DNA of 64,000 nucleotides from Planktophila turicensis (lineage in GTDB: Bacteria; Actinomycetota; Actinomycetes; Nanopelagicales; Nanopelagicaceae). The stretch's first letter is position 1. The number at the start of each line of letters is the position of its first letter. Of the stretch, positions 26,343 through 35,418 are shown one piece after another. The translations under genes and the position numbers were made by a program. A model generated the notes under the pieces. It was not told the DNA's origin and ran no database searches. It saw only the letters and a list, made by a program, of their open reading frames with translations. The stretch is taken from the NCBI GenBank assembly GCA_965234405.1, contig OZ248346.1; one strand, 5' to 3'.

Positions 26343-26356
26343 GGGAGAAGTCTGCT

Positions 26357-26761
26357 CTACTTTGTAATCTGTTGCAGAACTTCGAGAAGATCAGACTCTG
26401 CCGCTGGTGCGATATCCCAAGGCTTATGTAGACCATCATTTTCCCAGCGAGGAATCACGTGCATATGCAAGTGAAAAACGGTCTGCCACCCAGCATCTCG
26501 GTTCATCTGAAATACAGATGTGCCTTCCGATCCAAGTTGCTCCTGAAGGAGATCAGCCACAACTTTCGCTGTGCTTGCAACGTGACCATAAGTTTGCGCA
26601 TCTGCCTCATGAATATCTTTGACGTGGTTCTTTGGAATAACCAGAGTGTGGCCACGATTGGCGGGAAAGATGTCGAGGAATGCGAAGCAGTGCTCATCTT
26701 CATAGACCTTGTAGGAAGGAATGGAGCCTTCAACTATCTTGCAGAAGATGCAATCTGACAT
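26357..26761 (-). CDS. HIT-family nucleotide hydrolase (HinT-like)
   Basis: A 134-aa histidine-triad protein: CIFCKIVEGSIPSYKVYED at the N-terminus and HLHMHVIPRW as catalytic motif. It resembles HinT-type purine-nucleoside phosphoramidases; the physiological substrate is unknown. It is the second HIT protein in the window. It sits between the DUF2236 gene and the hydroxyproline dehydrogenase, all in one direction. The ATG at 26761 has TACAGT ending 6 nt upstream; a 12-residue extension is rejected. Confidence 0.92.
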   Translation of the reverse strand: MSDCIFCKIVEGSIPSYKVYEDEHCFAFLDIFPANRGHTLVIPKNHVKDIHEADAQTYGHVASTAKVVADLLQEQLGSEGTSVFQMNRDAGWQTVFHLHMHVIPRWENDGLHKPWDIAPAAESDLLEVLQQITK

Positions 26762-26765
26762 GGCG

Positions 26766-27665
26766 TCACTGTAGAGCGTTGATTCTTTCGCGCGCAATCT
26801 TCTGGCTCGGAGATTCGTGGCCCAGCATGTAAGAAAGGAAATCCAGAAGTACCTTGCTAACTCGCAACCATTTCTTGGATCGTGGCTTTAATCCAAGGAC
26901 AGAGAGAAAGGGTTCATCGATTGTGGCTATGGCTGCGTTCGCCAGAATTCGATAGAAGAATAGACCGCCCTTACTGAAAGGGGGCTTGAGAATGAAGCCA
27001 ACAATTGGCGGAGTCATTGCAATAGAAGTCACTTCATTCTGAGCAAAGCTAGCCATGACATCCGCGAGTTCCTTCTTAGAAAGAGGTGCTGAAGTAAGTC
27101 CGAGAGGTTCTGCGCTCTTAGACCATTCGCGAACATATTGGTCTGCTCCCTGAGGCAGGTCGTAACCAAGTTCTTCATGCGCACGGAGAAAAGAATCTGT
27201 AAAAGCACAATGAACCCAGAGCAAGTACCGCGGATCTGAAGCGCTATATGGAGATCGAGAACCTGACTTCTCTTCAAATGTTCCGGTGACTCGCTTGTGC
27301 ATTTCGCGAACTCGTCGCGCTTCAATCTCAATCGCTTCGGTTGAACCAAAGGAAGTAATCGTTAACCAACGAGTTGTTCGCTCTAATCGACCCAATGGGT
27401 CTGTGTCATAGGCTGAATGTTCAGCAACCCCTGTAAGCGCTGCCGGGTGCGCTGCCTGCATGAGAAGAGCGCGAATCCCACCAACAAGGGTTGCAATGCA
27501 ACCATGCACTTCCCAGACCGCGCTGCGAGGACCGAATAACCCTTCATCGCTACCGATCGCCATCTGCTTTGACCAATCAGGTGCACCACTGGGATCTCCT
27601 GAAACTGTCTTACGAAAAGCATCGGCTGCTCTATTTCCGCCAAGAGCGCCCAATAATCTATTCAC
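26766..27665 (-). CDS. DUF2236 (MpaB/latex-clearing-protein-like) family protein
   Basis: About 299 aa. The conserved core AVWEVHGCIATLVGGIRALLMQ and AAHPAALTGVAEHS, followed by DPLGRLERTTRWL, is diagnostic of DUF2236, an all-helical family containing haem oxygenases such as latex clearing protein. The actual substrate is unknown. The start is uncertain: TTG at 27683 gives the longest frame, while GTG at 27665 reduces the overlap with hutG to 8 nt and is preferred. No obvious link to hut or hydroxyproline chemistry. Confidence 0.85.
   Translation of the reverse strand: MNRLLGALGGNRAADAFRKTVSGDPSGAPDWSKQMAIGSDEGLFGPRSAVWEVHGCIATLVGGIRALLMQAAHPAALTGVAEHSAYDTDPLGRLERTTRWLTITSFGSTEAIEIEARRVREMHKRVTGTFEEKSGSRSPYSASDPRYLLWVHCAFTDSFLRAHEELGYDLPQGADQYVREWSKSAEPLGLTSAPLSKKELADVMASFAQNEVTSIAMTPPIVGFILKPPFSKGGLFFYRILANAAIATIDEPFLSVLGLKPRSKKWLRVSKVLLDFLSYMLGHESPSQKIARERINALQ
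26768..26773 (-). promoter_or_regulatory. Putative leaderless promoter of the HIT gene (-10 TACAGT)
   Basis: TACAGT on the minus strand ends 6 nt before the ATG at 26761 and lies in the last codons of the DUF2236 gene. It may also feed the hydroxyproline dehydrogenase genes downstream. Confidence 0.4.
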
Positions 27666-28527
27666 GCGTCGATAAACCCGCAATCATTTCTAGAACGACA
27701 AGAGCTGCAAGTCGAACAGTTCTTTCATCGCTCGAATCCCTCGTTGAATCAATCTCTGTAATATCGGCGCCGACGACCGCCTTTGTGCTTCCTGCCAGAA
27801 ATGCGAATTGTCGGATTTCATCAGCACTTATTCCGCCAGGAGCTGCCGCAGGACAAGCGGGCACGACGGAACGATCGCAGACATCCATATCGAAATCTAC
27901 AAAGACCTTACTTCCGGCAATTGATATAGCTTCAGCCCATACATCACTTATCGTCCGTGAACGAAGGGAGGAACGTGGGATTACCGTGATTCCATATTCC
28001 TTCGCTCTCTTGGAATATTCAACAGAATTAGAGAAATCAGCAATACCGATTTGTACAACTCTCTTTCCATCTAATCCAGCGTCGATGAGTCGACGAACAG
28101 GTGAACCATTGCTGATGCCATCGCGTAGATCGTAATGGGCATCTAAGGTGATCAGGCCAGTTGCACCCGTGGCTTTAAATGCTGCATAGGAAACAGAATT
28201 GTCCCCGCCTAAAGCAATGAGAAGTTCTGTCTCCGCTTTCAACTTCGTCAATTGCTCAATGGCAATTTGCTCGTTGCTATCAGGTGAAGAAACGTTGCCC
28301 GCATCGCGCAGACTTAATCTTTCAAGTGAAACACGTGTATCTGAATGCGCAGTCGAATATCGCAATAGCGCGCTTCGAATTGCAGCAGGTGTTTCATGAG
28401 CTGACGAAGGACTCAAACTTGTTTGCGACGCTGGAATTCCAACTAGCGTGACATCCGAATGACCGCGGACTTCAGCAGTAAAAAGTGATTGCGCTCTTGG
28501 CCAGAGAGGGTCGTGAGGCAATTTCAT
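27658..28527 (-). CDS. hutG: Arginase-family formimidoylglutamase
   Basis: A 289-aa ureohydrolase. The binuclear manganese motifs are present: GGDNSVSY, DAHYDLRD and VDFDMDVCDRS. Next to hutU, hutI and hutH it is best read as N-formimidoyl-glutamate hydrolase, releasing formamide and glutamate. It is divergent from hutU across 49 bp, and its ATG at 28527 has TACCCT ending 6 nt upstream. It leads a minus-strand run continuing into DUF2236 and HIT. Agmatinase is the alternative family reading but does not fit the neighbours. Confidence 0.9.
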   Translation of the reverse strand: MKLPHDPLWPRAQSLFTAEVRGHSDVTLVGIPASQTSLSPSSAHETPAAIRSALLRYSTAHSDTRVSLERLSLRDAGNVSSPDSNEQIAIEQLTKLKAETELLIALGGDNSVSYAAFKATGATGLITLDAHYDLRDGISNGSPVRRLIDAGLDGKRVVQIGIADFSNSVEYSKRAKEYGITVIPRSSLRSRTISDVWAEAISIAGSKVFVDFDMDVCDRSVVPACPAAAPGGISADEIRQFAFLAGSTKAVVGADITEIDSTRDSSDERTVRLAALVVLEMIAGLSTRE

Positions 28528-28533
28528 GGCTCA

Positions 28534-28570
28534 AGGGTAGTGGTAAGTACATTGACCTCAGTTATATAGT
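28534..28570. promoter_or_regulatory. Divergent hutG/hutU leaderless promoters
   Basis: TACCCT on the minus strand (28534-28539) ends 6 nt before hutG. TATAGT on the plus strand (28565-28570) ends 6 nt before hutU at 28577. Neither gene has a Shine-Dalgarno. The 25 bp between the hexamers is the only space for an operator controlling both arms. No hut regulator gene is in the window. Confidence 0.55.
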
Positions 28571-28576
28571 GCTCAA

Positions 28577-30247
28577 ATGACTTCAGGACCTCGCCCCGTA
28601 AGAGCACCTCGCGGAACAACAAAGAGCGCTGTTGGATGGGGGCAAGAAGCCGCCCTTCGAATGTTGCAGAACAATCTCGATCCTGAAGTGGCAGAACATC
28701 CCGACAAATTAGTTGTCTATGGCGGTACAGGTAAAGCTGCTCGCAACTGGGAATCATTCGATGCTCTGGTTAAAACTCTTACTCATCTCAAAGATGATGA
28801 AACCATGTTGGTTCAATCAGGTAAGCCTGTCGGCGTATTTCAAACCCATGAGTGGGCTCCTCGCGTTCTGCTTGCGAATTCAAACCTAGTTGGCGATTGG
28901 GCAACGTGGCCTGAGTTCCGCCGTCTTGAAGATCTTGGCCTCACCATGTACGGACAGATGACTGCAGGTTCTTGGATCTACATTGGAACTCAGGGAATCT
29001 TGCAGGGAACATATGAAACATTTGCAGCAGTTGCCGAGAAGCATTTCGGTGGAACTCTTGCGGGAACTTTGACGGTTACAGGTGGTTGCGGCGGAATGGG
29101 TGGCGCTCAACCTCTTGCCGTAACAATGAATGAGGGAACTTGTCTCATTATCGATGTCGATGGTTCACGTCTGAAGCGTCGCGTCAGCAAGAGATACCTC
29201 GATGTCATTGCAGATAACCTCGAGGATGCCGTTTCTATGGCTGTCAAAGCTAAGAGCGAGAAGAAAGCAATCTCAATCGGACTTGTTGGAAATAGCGCCA
29301 CAGTTCTCCCCCAGCTATTTGCCATGGGTGTTCCGATCGATATCGTGACGGATCAAACGTCAGCTCACGACCCACTCTTCTATATTCCTGAGGGCATTGA
29401 TATCAACGATGCACGCGATAGCGCCGATCGCAATCCCGTCGACTTCGCTAAGCGTGCCAAAGAATCAATGGCAAAGCACGTTGAAGCGATGGTCAACTTC
29501 CAAGATAAAGGCGCGGTCGTCTTTGATTACGGAAATTCAATTCGCGATGAAGCCCGCCAAGGTGGATATCAACGAGCCTTCGAATTCCCTGGATTCATTC
29601 CTGCCTACATTCGTCCACTTTTCTGCGAAGGAAAAGGCCCATTTAGATGGGTTGCACTCTCAGGAGATCCAAAAGATATTGCTCGCACCGATCAAGCCGT
29701 TCTTGAACTATTCCCAGAAAATAAGCATCTTCATCGTTGGATCAAGATGGCGCAAGACCGCGTGGAGTTTGAAGGCTTGCCAGCGCGTATTTGCTGGCTC
29801 GGTTATGGCGAACGCGATAAGGCTGGCTTGAAATTCAATGACCTCGTAGCAAGCGGCGAAGTAAGTGCGCCGATTGTTATTGGGCGAGATCATCTTGACT
29901 GCGGAAGCGTGGCCTCTCCATATCGCGAATCTGAAGCGATGCTCGATGGATCAGATGCGATTGCAGACTGGCCACTACTTAATGCCATGATCAATATTTC
30001 TTCTGGTGCGTCATGGGTCTCCATTCATCATGGTGGCGGCGTCGGTATCGGTCGTTCTATTCATGCCGGACAGGTAAGCGTTGCAGATGGCACACCACTT
30101 GCAGCTCAGAAACTTGAACGAGTTCTTACCAATGACCCCGGCATGGGAGTTATTCGACACGTTGATGCTGGTTACGAACATGCAAAGGAAGTCGCCATCG
30201 ATAAGGGTGTTCACGTTCCCATGTTGAACGGTGCGCCTATCAAGTGA
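28577..30247 (+). CDS. hutU: Urocanate hydratase
   Basis: Urocanase (556 aa) hydrates urocanate to imidazolone propionate using NAD+ as an electrophile. Typical motifs are present: TGGCGGMGGAQPLA, VGNSATVLPQLFAMG, DQTSAHDPL and the active-site block GRDHLDCGSVASPYRES. First gene of the plus-strand hutUIH operon; it overlaps hutI by 4 nt. Full length. Confidence 0.98.
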   Translation: MTSGPRPVRAPRGTTKSAVGWGQEAALRMLQNNLDPEVAEHPDKLVVYGGTGKAARNWESFDALVKTLTHLKDDETMLVQSGKPVGVFQTHEWAPRVLLANSNLVGDWATWPEFRRLEDLGLTMYGQMTAGSWIYIGTQGILQGTYETFAAVAEKHFGGTLAGTLTVTGGCGGMGGAQPLAVTMNEGTCLIIDVDGSRLKRRVSKRYLDVIADNLEDAVSMAVKAKSEKKAISIGLVGNSATVLPQLFAMGVPIDIVTDQTSAHDPLFYIPEGIDINDARDSADRNPVDFAKRAKESMAKHVEAMVNFQDKGAVVFDYGNSIRDEARQGGYQRAFEFPGFIPAYIRPLFCEGKGPFRWVALSGDPKDIARTDQAVLELFPENKHLHRWIKMAQDRVEFEGLPARICWLGYGERDKAGLKFNDLVASGEVSAPIVIGRDHLDCGSVASPYRESEAMLDGSDAIADWPLLNAMINISSGASWVSIHHGGGVGIGRSIHAGQVSVADGTPLAAQKLERVLTNDPGMGVIRHVDAGYEHAKEVAIDKGVHVPMLNGAPIK

Positions 30248-31413
30248 GCTCCGTAGCTTTCACCAATATTGCAACGCTTGTCACCAATGCCTCTCACGGG
30301 GATGGAACGTTAGGCGTTCTCAAAGGAGCCACACTTGTTGTGGAAGATGGGCTCATTGCAGCAATCACGCATGGCAAACCATCCGGTGTTGACAATGAAA
30401 TCGATTGTTCTGGTAAGACGCTTCTTCCGGGTTTTGTTGATTCACATTCCCATCTGATTTTTGCTGCAGATAGGGCCGAGGAGTTCTCTGCACGTTCACG
30501 GGGTGAGAAATACACTGCTGGAGGAATAGCTTCGACAGTCGGCGCAACACGAGCAGCATCAGATTCAGATCTTGCACACAATGCCCGGCGCCTATTAAAC
30601 GAAGCACTTTCTTCGGGAACTACCACTATCGAGATTAAATCTGGATACGGGCTCACAGCAGCAGATGAATCTCGTTCGATAGAAATAGCAAAGAGCTTTA
30701 CCGATGAGACTACGTTGCTTGCAGCACATGTAATTCCTCAAGAGTACAAGCAAGATCCTGATGCTTACGTTGATCTGATCATTAACTCAATAATTCCCCG
30801 ATCGAGCGCTAAGTGGGTCGACGTATTCTGCGATCAGGGGGCATTTACTCCTGAACAATCCGAGGCGATTCTTCGAGCGGGAATTGCTCATGGCATGTTG
30901 CCTCGCATTCACGCAAACCAGCTCACCGCTGGCAAGGGCGTAGAAATCGCAGTTGGCCTTGGCGCAGCATCTGCAGATCACTTAAGTAAATCCACAGACG
31001 CGGACATTGCGCTTCTTGCATCAAGCAATACGGTCGCCACTTTACTTCCGGGCGCTGAATTCTCAACGCATCTTGAAAGCAACCTTGGGCGCAGATTCCT
31101 CGATGCGGGCGCGACAGTGGCTATTGCATCTGATTGCAATCCTGGGTCGAGCTATACCACGTCAATGCCCTTCTGTATCGCTGCCGCAGTAAGTCTCTTA
31201 GGTTTCACAGTAGAAGAAGCAGTTCTGGCAGCAACGCTTGGTGGTGCGAAAGCGCTTCGCAGAGATGACATTGGGCAACTTGCTATTGGAAAGAGCGCTG
31301 ATCTCGTTCTTCTCGAAGCTTCCAGTTATATCCACCTTGCATATCGTCCAGGCGTAAATCTCGTTCACAGTACCTACAAATCAGGAAGAGCAGTGACATC
31401 ATGGCAGAAGTAG
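30244..31413 (+). CDS. hutI: Imidazolonepropionase
   Basis: HutI (389 aa) is an amidohydrolase that opens the imidazolone ring to N-formimidoyl-glutamate. Metal and substrate motifs are VDSHSHLIFAADRAEEF, HVIPQEY, IHANQLTAG and SDCNPGSSYT. It starts with GTG that overlaps the hutU stop (GTGA), indicating coupled translation. Its 3' end overlaps hutH by 13 nt. Confidence 0.97.
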   Translation: MSSVAFTNIATLVTNASHGDGTLGVLKGATLVVEDGLIAAITHGKPSGVDNEIDCSGKTLLPGFVDSHSHLIFAADRAEEFSARSRGEKYTAGGIASTVGATRAASDSDLAHNARRLLNEALSSGTTTIEIKSGYGLTAADESRSIEIAKSFTDETTLLAAHVIPQEYKQDPDAYVDLIINSIIPRSSAKWVDVFCDQGAFTPEQSEAILRAGIAHGMLPRIHANQLTAGKGVEIAVGLGAASADHLSKSTDADIALLASSNTVATLLPGAEFSTHLESNLGRRFLDAGATVAIASDCNPGSSYTTSMPFCIAAAVSLLGFTVEEAVLAATLGGAKALRRDDIGQLAIGKSADLVLLEASSYIHLAYRPGVNLVHSTYKSGRAVTSWQK

Positions 31414-32918
31414 TAATCTCAACATCAGGAATGACATTTAGCGATGTTGTTGCAATCGCCCGAGGAAATGCCAGAGTCACACTCTCCGCGCAATCGGTCG
31501 CCGCTATGCAATCTTCGCGTGACCATGTTGAAAGCCTTGCCGCCTCAGAAACACCTGTCTATGGAATTTCAACTGGCTTCGGTGCTCTAGCGAACCGACA
31601 TGTTTCTCAAGAACTTCGCACCCAACTCCAGCGCTCACTTATTCGTTCACATGCTGCAGGTGTTGGTGATCCTGTTGAACGAGAAGTTGTCCGTGCGCTG
31701 ATGGCACTTCGACTCAAGACTCTCGCATCAGGGAAAACTGGTGTTCGCCCCGTGGTTGCGCAAACGATGGCAGACCTTCTTAACGCAGGTATTACTCCCC
31801 TTGTTCGTGAATTCGGTTCTCTTGGATGCAGTGGTGATTTAGCACCTCTTGCACATTGCGCACTTGTATTGATGGGTGAAGGTGAAGCGCTTGATAAGAA
31901 CGGTGTACAACGCCCAGTACCAGAGCTACTTGCTGAAGCGAAGATTTCACCAGTTCAGTTGGCCGAGAAAGAGGGTTTGGCTCTCATCAACGGAACCGAT
32001 GGCATGCTCGGCATGCTTGTTCTCGCAATTGAAGATTTGCGAATGCTGGTCGATTCAGCAGATGTTGTCGCTGCAATGAGCGTTGAAGGTTTACTCGGAA
32101 CTGACCGAGTCTTTATACCCGAGCTACATGAACCACTTCGTTCGCATCCTGGCCAAGCTACAAGTGCGGCCCGCATGCTTGCAACACTTAAAGACTCAGG
32201 AATTGTTGCCTCACATCTACATAACGATGACCGCGTACAAGATGCATACTCACTTCGCTGTGCACCTCAGGTTGCAGGCGCTGTTCGCGACACTATCGAA
32301 TACGCAGCAACCGTCGCTCTTCGCGAACTTTCCGCGGTGATTGATAATCCCGTGGTTCTGGAAGATGGGAGAATTTCATCAAACGGAAACTTCCACGGTG
32401 CACCCGTTGCATATGTTCTCGATTTCTTGGCTATTGCAGTTGCCGATCTAGGCAGCATCGCTGAACGTCGCACAGATAGAGCTCTCGATAAGAACCGCAG
32501 CGCAGGACTGCCGCCGTTCCTTGCAGATGATCCTGGGGTCGATTCAGGTTTGATGATTGCGCAATACACGCAAGCTGCTCTCGTTAGCGAGAACAAGCGC
32601 CTAGCATCTCCTGCGAGTGTTGATTCGATTCCATCTTCTGCAATGCAAGAAGATCATGTCTCAATGGGATGGTCCGCAGCTCGCAAGCTACGCAAAGCTG
32701 TCGACAATCTCAGTCGAATCATCGCAATTGAATTAGTTACAGCTTCTCGCGCTATTGAACTTCGTGCTCCGCTAACGCCAAGTCCGGTTTCGGCCAAGAT
32801 TATTGGCGAACTGCGAAAGACCGTTGCAGGACCTGGCCCTGATCGCTATCTCTCCCCTGAACTAGTTGCAGCTACAGAGTTTGTTATGGGCGGAAAAGTT
32901 ATGAGTGCGATTCAATAA
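31401..32918 (+). CDS. hutH: Histidine ammonia-lyase
   Basis: HutH (505 aa) removes ammonia from histidine to give urocanate. YGISTGFGALANRHV carries the catalytic Tyr. The MIO cofactor is formed by the tripeptide at residues 143-145 in GSLGCSGDLAPLAH, here Cys-Ser-Gly instead of the common Ala-Ser-Gly. QEDHVSMG is the conserved C-terminal block. The gene overlaps hutI at its start and the convergent esterase by 20 nt at its end. The Cys variant is accepted by the family pattern, so the enzyme is probably active. Confidence 0.97.
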   Translation: MAEVVISTSGMTFSDVVAIARGNARVTLSAQSVAAMQSSRDHVESLAASETPVYGISTGFGALANRHVSQELRTQLQRSLIRSHAAGVGDPVEREVVRALMALRLKTLASGKTGVRPVVAQTMADLLNAGITPLVREFGSLGCSGDLAPLAHCALVLMGEGEALDKNGVQRPVPELLAEAKISPVQLAEKEGLALINGTDGMLGMLVLAIEDLRMLVDSADVVAAMSVEGLLGTDRVFIPELHEPLRSHPGQATSAARMLATLKDSGIVASHLHNDDRVQDAYSLRCAPQVAGAVRDTIEYAATVALRELSAVIDNPVVLEDGRISSNGNFHGAPVAYVLDFLAIAVADLGSIAERRTDRALDKNRSAGLPPFLADDPGVDSGLMIAQYTQAALVSENKRLASPASVDSIPSSAMQEDHVSMGWSAARKLRKAVDNLSRIIAIELVTASRAIELRAPLTPSPVSAKIIGELRKTVAGPGPDRYLSPELVAATEFVMGGKVMSAIQ

Positions 32919-33666
32919 ATAGTCGTGAATTCTCGAAGATGATTTCAGCGTCATAATCGAGAGTTGCAACGTGATAGCTATTTACCAATTCGATGCGGTT
33001 CTTCTCGCGAGAACCCACGCCCTGCATAATGATTTCAGTGTTTGAAACCGGCAGCGTGTGGTCTTCAACGCTATGGAATAACTGAAGAGGAACGGTTACA
33101 TCATGTAGACGCTTGCGCGTATAGGTAAGCATCTTGAGGAGTTCATAGACTCCTACAGCAGGAAGTGAGTCGTATCCATATTCGGTGATACCAGGTCGCT
33201 TGATGTCATCACCCACAGAGTCACGCATCTTCTGGAATCGTGAAATAACCCAAGCAACCTGAGCCGGAATGAATTTCACGTGAATCATTGGATTGACCAA
33301 TATGATTCCAGCCAATTGCTTGGAATATCTCGTTGCAACATTCAGCGTTGTCCCACCGCCCATTGAAAGCCCGCAGATAAATACTTTTTCGCACGATTGC
33401 AGCAACGCATTAAGGTCGTTTTCTACCTTTGCTGGCCACTCTTGCCATTTCACAAGGTTGAGATCTTTAGGAGTCGTGCCGTGCCCGGGTAATAGAGGCA
33501 CGGTGACTGTGTATCCGCGCTGGTTGAGGTACTCAGCCCATGGCCGCATCGAGGCGGGAGAACCCGTGAATCCATGAACCAGAAGAACTCCGATTTTCTT
33601 ATTGGCGCCATGACCTTCGGCATGCCAATCGTTAATCAAACCTGCGGGTGCGTCTTCAACTGCCAT
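32899..33666 (-). CDS. Alpha/beta hydrolase (carboxylesterase/monoacylglycerol lipase-like)
   Basis: A 255-aa serine hydrolase. The oxyanion region is LLVHGFTGSPASMRPWA, the nucleophile elbow is CGLSMGGGTT, and VEDHTLP and NSYHVATLDYD supply the acid and histidine. It has no signal peptide, so it should act in the cytoplasm on short- or medium-chain esters. Exact substrate unknown. The ATG at 33666 is supported by a TACTCT hexamer 6 nt upstream. Confidence 0.88.
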   Translation of the reverse strand: MAVEDAPAGLINDWHAEGHGANKKIGVLLVHGFTGSPASMRPWAEYLNQRGYTVTVPLLPGHGTTPKDLNLVKWQEWPAKVENDLNALLQSCEKVFICGLSMGGGTTLNVATRYSKQLAGIILVNPMIHVKFIPAQVAWVISRFQKMRDSVGDDIKRPGITEYGYDSLPAVGVYELLKMLTYTRKRLHDVTVPLQLFHSVEDHTLPVSNTEIIMQGVGSREKNRIELVNSYHVATLDYDAEIIFENSRLFIESHS

Positions 33667-33672
33667 GAATTG

Positions 33673-33712
33673 AGAGTATTACGCATCCGATGTCATCGCA
33701 ATCATCTAGGGT
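33673..33712. promoter_or_regulatory. Divergent leaderless promoters of the esterase and the DnaQ-like gene
   Basis: TACTCT on the minus strand (33673-33678) ends 6 nt before the ATG at 33666. TAGGGT on the plus strand (33707-33712) ends 6 nt before the ATG at 33719. The plus-strand spacing argues for 33719 rather than the TTG at 33713 as start. Confidence 0.45.
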
Positions 33713-33718
33713 TTGGAT

Positions 33719-34381
33719 ATGGTCGAAAAATCTGAGAGTGCAACGTGGCAGAGCACTCTGCAAGATTTCGGTCGTCCACTCAGCGAAATTACTTTCGTTG
33801 TCATTGATCTCGAAACTACAGGTGGGGCGCCTCATCTTGGTGCAGGCATCACTGAAATTGGTGCGGTCAAGGTTCGCGCTGGTGTTGTACTCGGCGAGTT
33901 CAAGACCTTCATAGATCCACAACATCCTGTTCCTGCCTACATCACCGATCTCACCGGCATCACTGATGAGATGGTCTTTCAATCTCCCACTATTGCGCAG
34001 ATATTTCCCTCACTTCTCGAATTCATCGGGTCACACAATGAAACAGTTCTTGTAGCTCAGAACGCACCCTTTGATCTCTCATTCCTTACCTTTGCTGCTC
34101 GCGCCCATGGATTTGATTGGCCAAAATATCCAGTTCTCGACACCGCAATCATCGCTCGCAAAGTTCTATCGCGAGATGAAGTACCTAATTGCAAACTCGG
34201 CACACTTGCCGAATTCTTCGGAACGCAGACAACTCCCAATCACAGGGCTTTAGATGATGCCCGTGCGACTGTCGATGTTTTCCACGGGCTACTCGAACGC
34301 TTGGGGTCGCACGATATCTACACTCTTGAAGAGTTAAACAACTTTGGCAAGAAAGCTAAGAAGCAGAAATCTGCTGAGTAA
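33719..34381 (+). CDS. DnaQ-like 3'-5' exonuclease (DNA polymerase III epsilon-type domain)
   Basis: A 220-aa DEDDh exonuclease. Exo I is VIDLETTGG, exo II includes NAPFDLSFL, and exo III is NHRALDDARATVDVF, with all four acidic residues and the catalytic histidine present. It has no UvrC or helicase extension, so it may proofread or act in repair as a stand-alone subunit. Actinobacterial proofreading often relies on the DnaE1 PHP domain, so a repair or RNA role is possible. It overlaps trpD by 26 nt tail to tail. Confidence 0.87.
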   Translation: MVEKSESATWQSTLQDFGRPLSEITFVVIDLETTGGAPHLGAGITEIGAVKVRAGVVLGEFKTFIDPQHPVPAYITDLTGITDEMVFQSPTIAQIFPSLLEFIGSHNETVLVAQNAPFDLSFLTFAARAHGFDWPKYPVLDTAIIARKVLSRDEVPNCKLGTLAEFFGTQTTPNHRALDDARATVDVFHGLLERLGSHDIYTLEELNNFGKKAKKQKSAE

Positions 34382-35408
34382 GAGCTGCCCATTTATTAAG
34401 AAGTTCTAGCGCCGCTCCAGAATCGACCGCGTTCTTTGCGCGTTCTAATCCAAGAGTTAAACGCTGCTTGATGTCACCCTCCAGGTCGCCTTCAAATGCT
34501 GCGATTGCTGCTGCTGCATTGAGAAGAACTGCGTCTCGGGGAGCGCCTCTTTCTCCTGCAAAGATGGCGCGTGAAATTTGTGCATTTTCCTGCGCATCTC
34601 CACCAACGATTGCTTCAATCGGTGCGTTCTGCATTCCGAAATCCTTCGCATCGATTCGGTCGCTCTTGATCTCTTCTCTGCCAATCGAGAGAACTGACGT
34701 TGTGGTGACAAGCGTAATTTCATCAAGGCCATCGTCGCCTCGGAATACAAAACCATCGCAACCCTTTTCAGCTAGAACTTGGGCCATCACTAAATGCATT
34801 CGCTCATTGGCTACACCGATAGCTGCGGCCTGTGGCTTTGCAGGATTTGCAAGCGGTCCCAAAATATTAAAGACAGTGGGCACCCCGAGCTCTTTTCGTG
34901 CAGGTGCTGCAAACCTCATGGCGGGATGAAATATTGGCGCAAAGCAGAAACCGATGCCGAGTTCGCGAACAGTACGTTCAACGCCTGGACCATCAAGTCC
35001 CGGAACTACACCTAGCGCTTCAAGGAAATCAGATGCCCCAGATTTTGAGGACACTGCCCGATTTCCATGTTTGACGACGCGAGCACCTGCGGCCGCAGCA
35101 ATGATTGCAGCGGTCGTCGAAATATTAATTGTGTGAGCGCCATCGCCGCCTGTTCCTACAGTGTCAACTGCTCGCTCGGCGATATTGATTGGCCCAGAGT
35201 GGGCATACATCTCTGCAACGAGAGCTCCAACTTCATCAGAGGTTTCGCCCTTGTTCTTTAAAGCAATAAGAAATTTCTTTACATTCTCAACATCTGATTC
35301 ACCGCTCAGAATTTGGCGCATGGCACCTTGAATTTGTTCCGGCTCGAGATCTAAACCTGATTCGAGTCTTTCAACGAGTGCACTCCAACTCAATTGTGAA
35401 TTGGACAT
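34356..35408 (-). CDS. trpD: Anthranilate phosphoribosyltransferase
   Basis: TrpD (350 aa) transfers phosphoribose from PRPP to anthranilate in tryptophan synthesis. VGTGGDGAHTINIST binds PRPP, KHGNRAVSSKSGASDFLEALG contributes magnesium and anthranilate contacts, and the small helical N-terminal domain is intact. No other trp gene is in the window, as is usual for the dispersed actinobacterial trpD next to the cytochrome oxidase genes. It is 10 nt downstream of the receiver-domain gene. Confidence 0.97.
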   Translation of the reverse strand: MSNSQLSWSALVERLESGLDLEPEQIQGAMRQILSGESDVENVKKFLIALKNKGETSDEVGALVAEMYAHSGPINIAERAVDTVGTGGDGAHTINISTTAAIIAAAAGARVVKHGNRAVSSKSGASDFLEALGVVPGLDGPGVERTVRELGIGFCFAPIFHPAMRFAAPARKELGVPTVFNILGPLANPAKPQAAAIGVANERMHLVMAQVLAEKGCDGFVFRGDDGLDEITLVTTTSVLSIGREEIKSDRIDAKDFGMQNAPIEAIVGGDAQENAQISRAIFAGERGAPRDAVLLNAAAAIAAFEGDLEGDIKQRLTLGLERAKNAVDSGAALELLNKWAALTQQISAS

Positions 35409-35418
35409 GGCTTCTTAC

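Noticed and set aside
27491..28135. A 214-codon open frame on the plus strand opposite hutG and DUF2236
   Set aside because: It lies wholly antisense to two well-supported genes, its translation has no family features, and its composition is that of a complementary shadow.
31827..31835. Cys in the MIO triad of HutH considered as an inactivating mutation
   Set aside because: The family pattern permits Cys at this place, and all other active-site blocks and the operon are intact.
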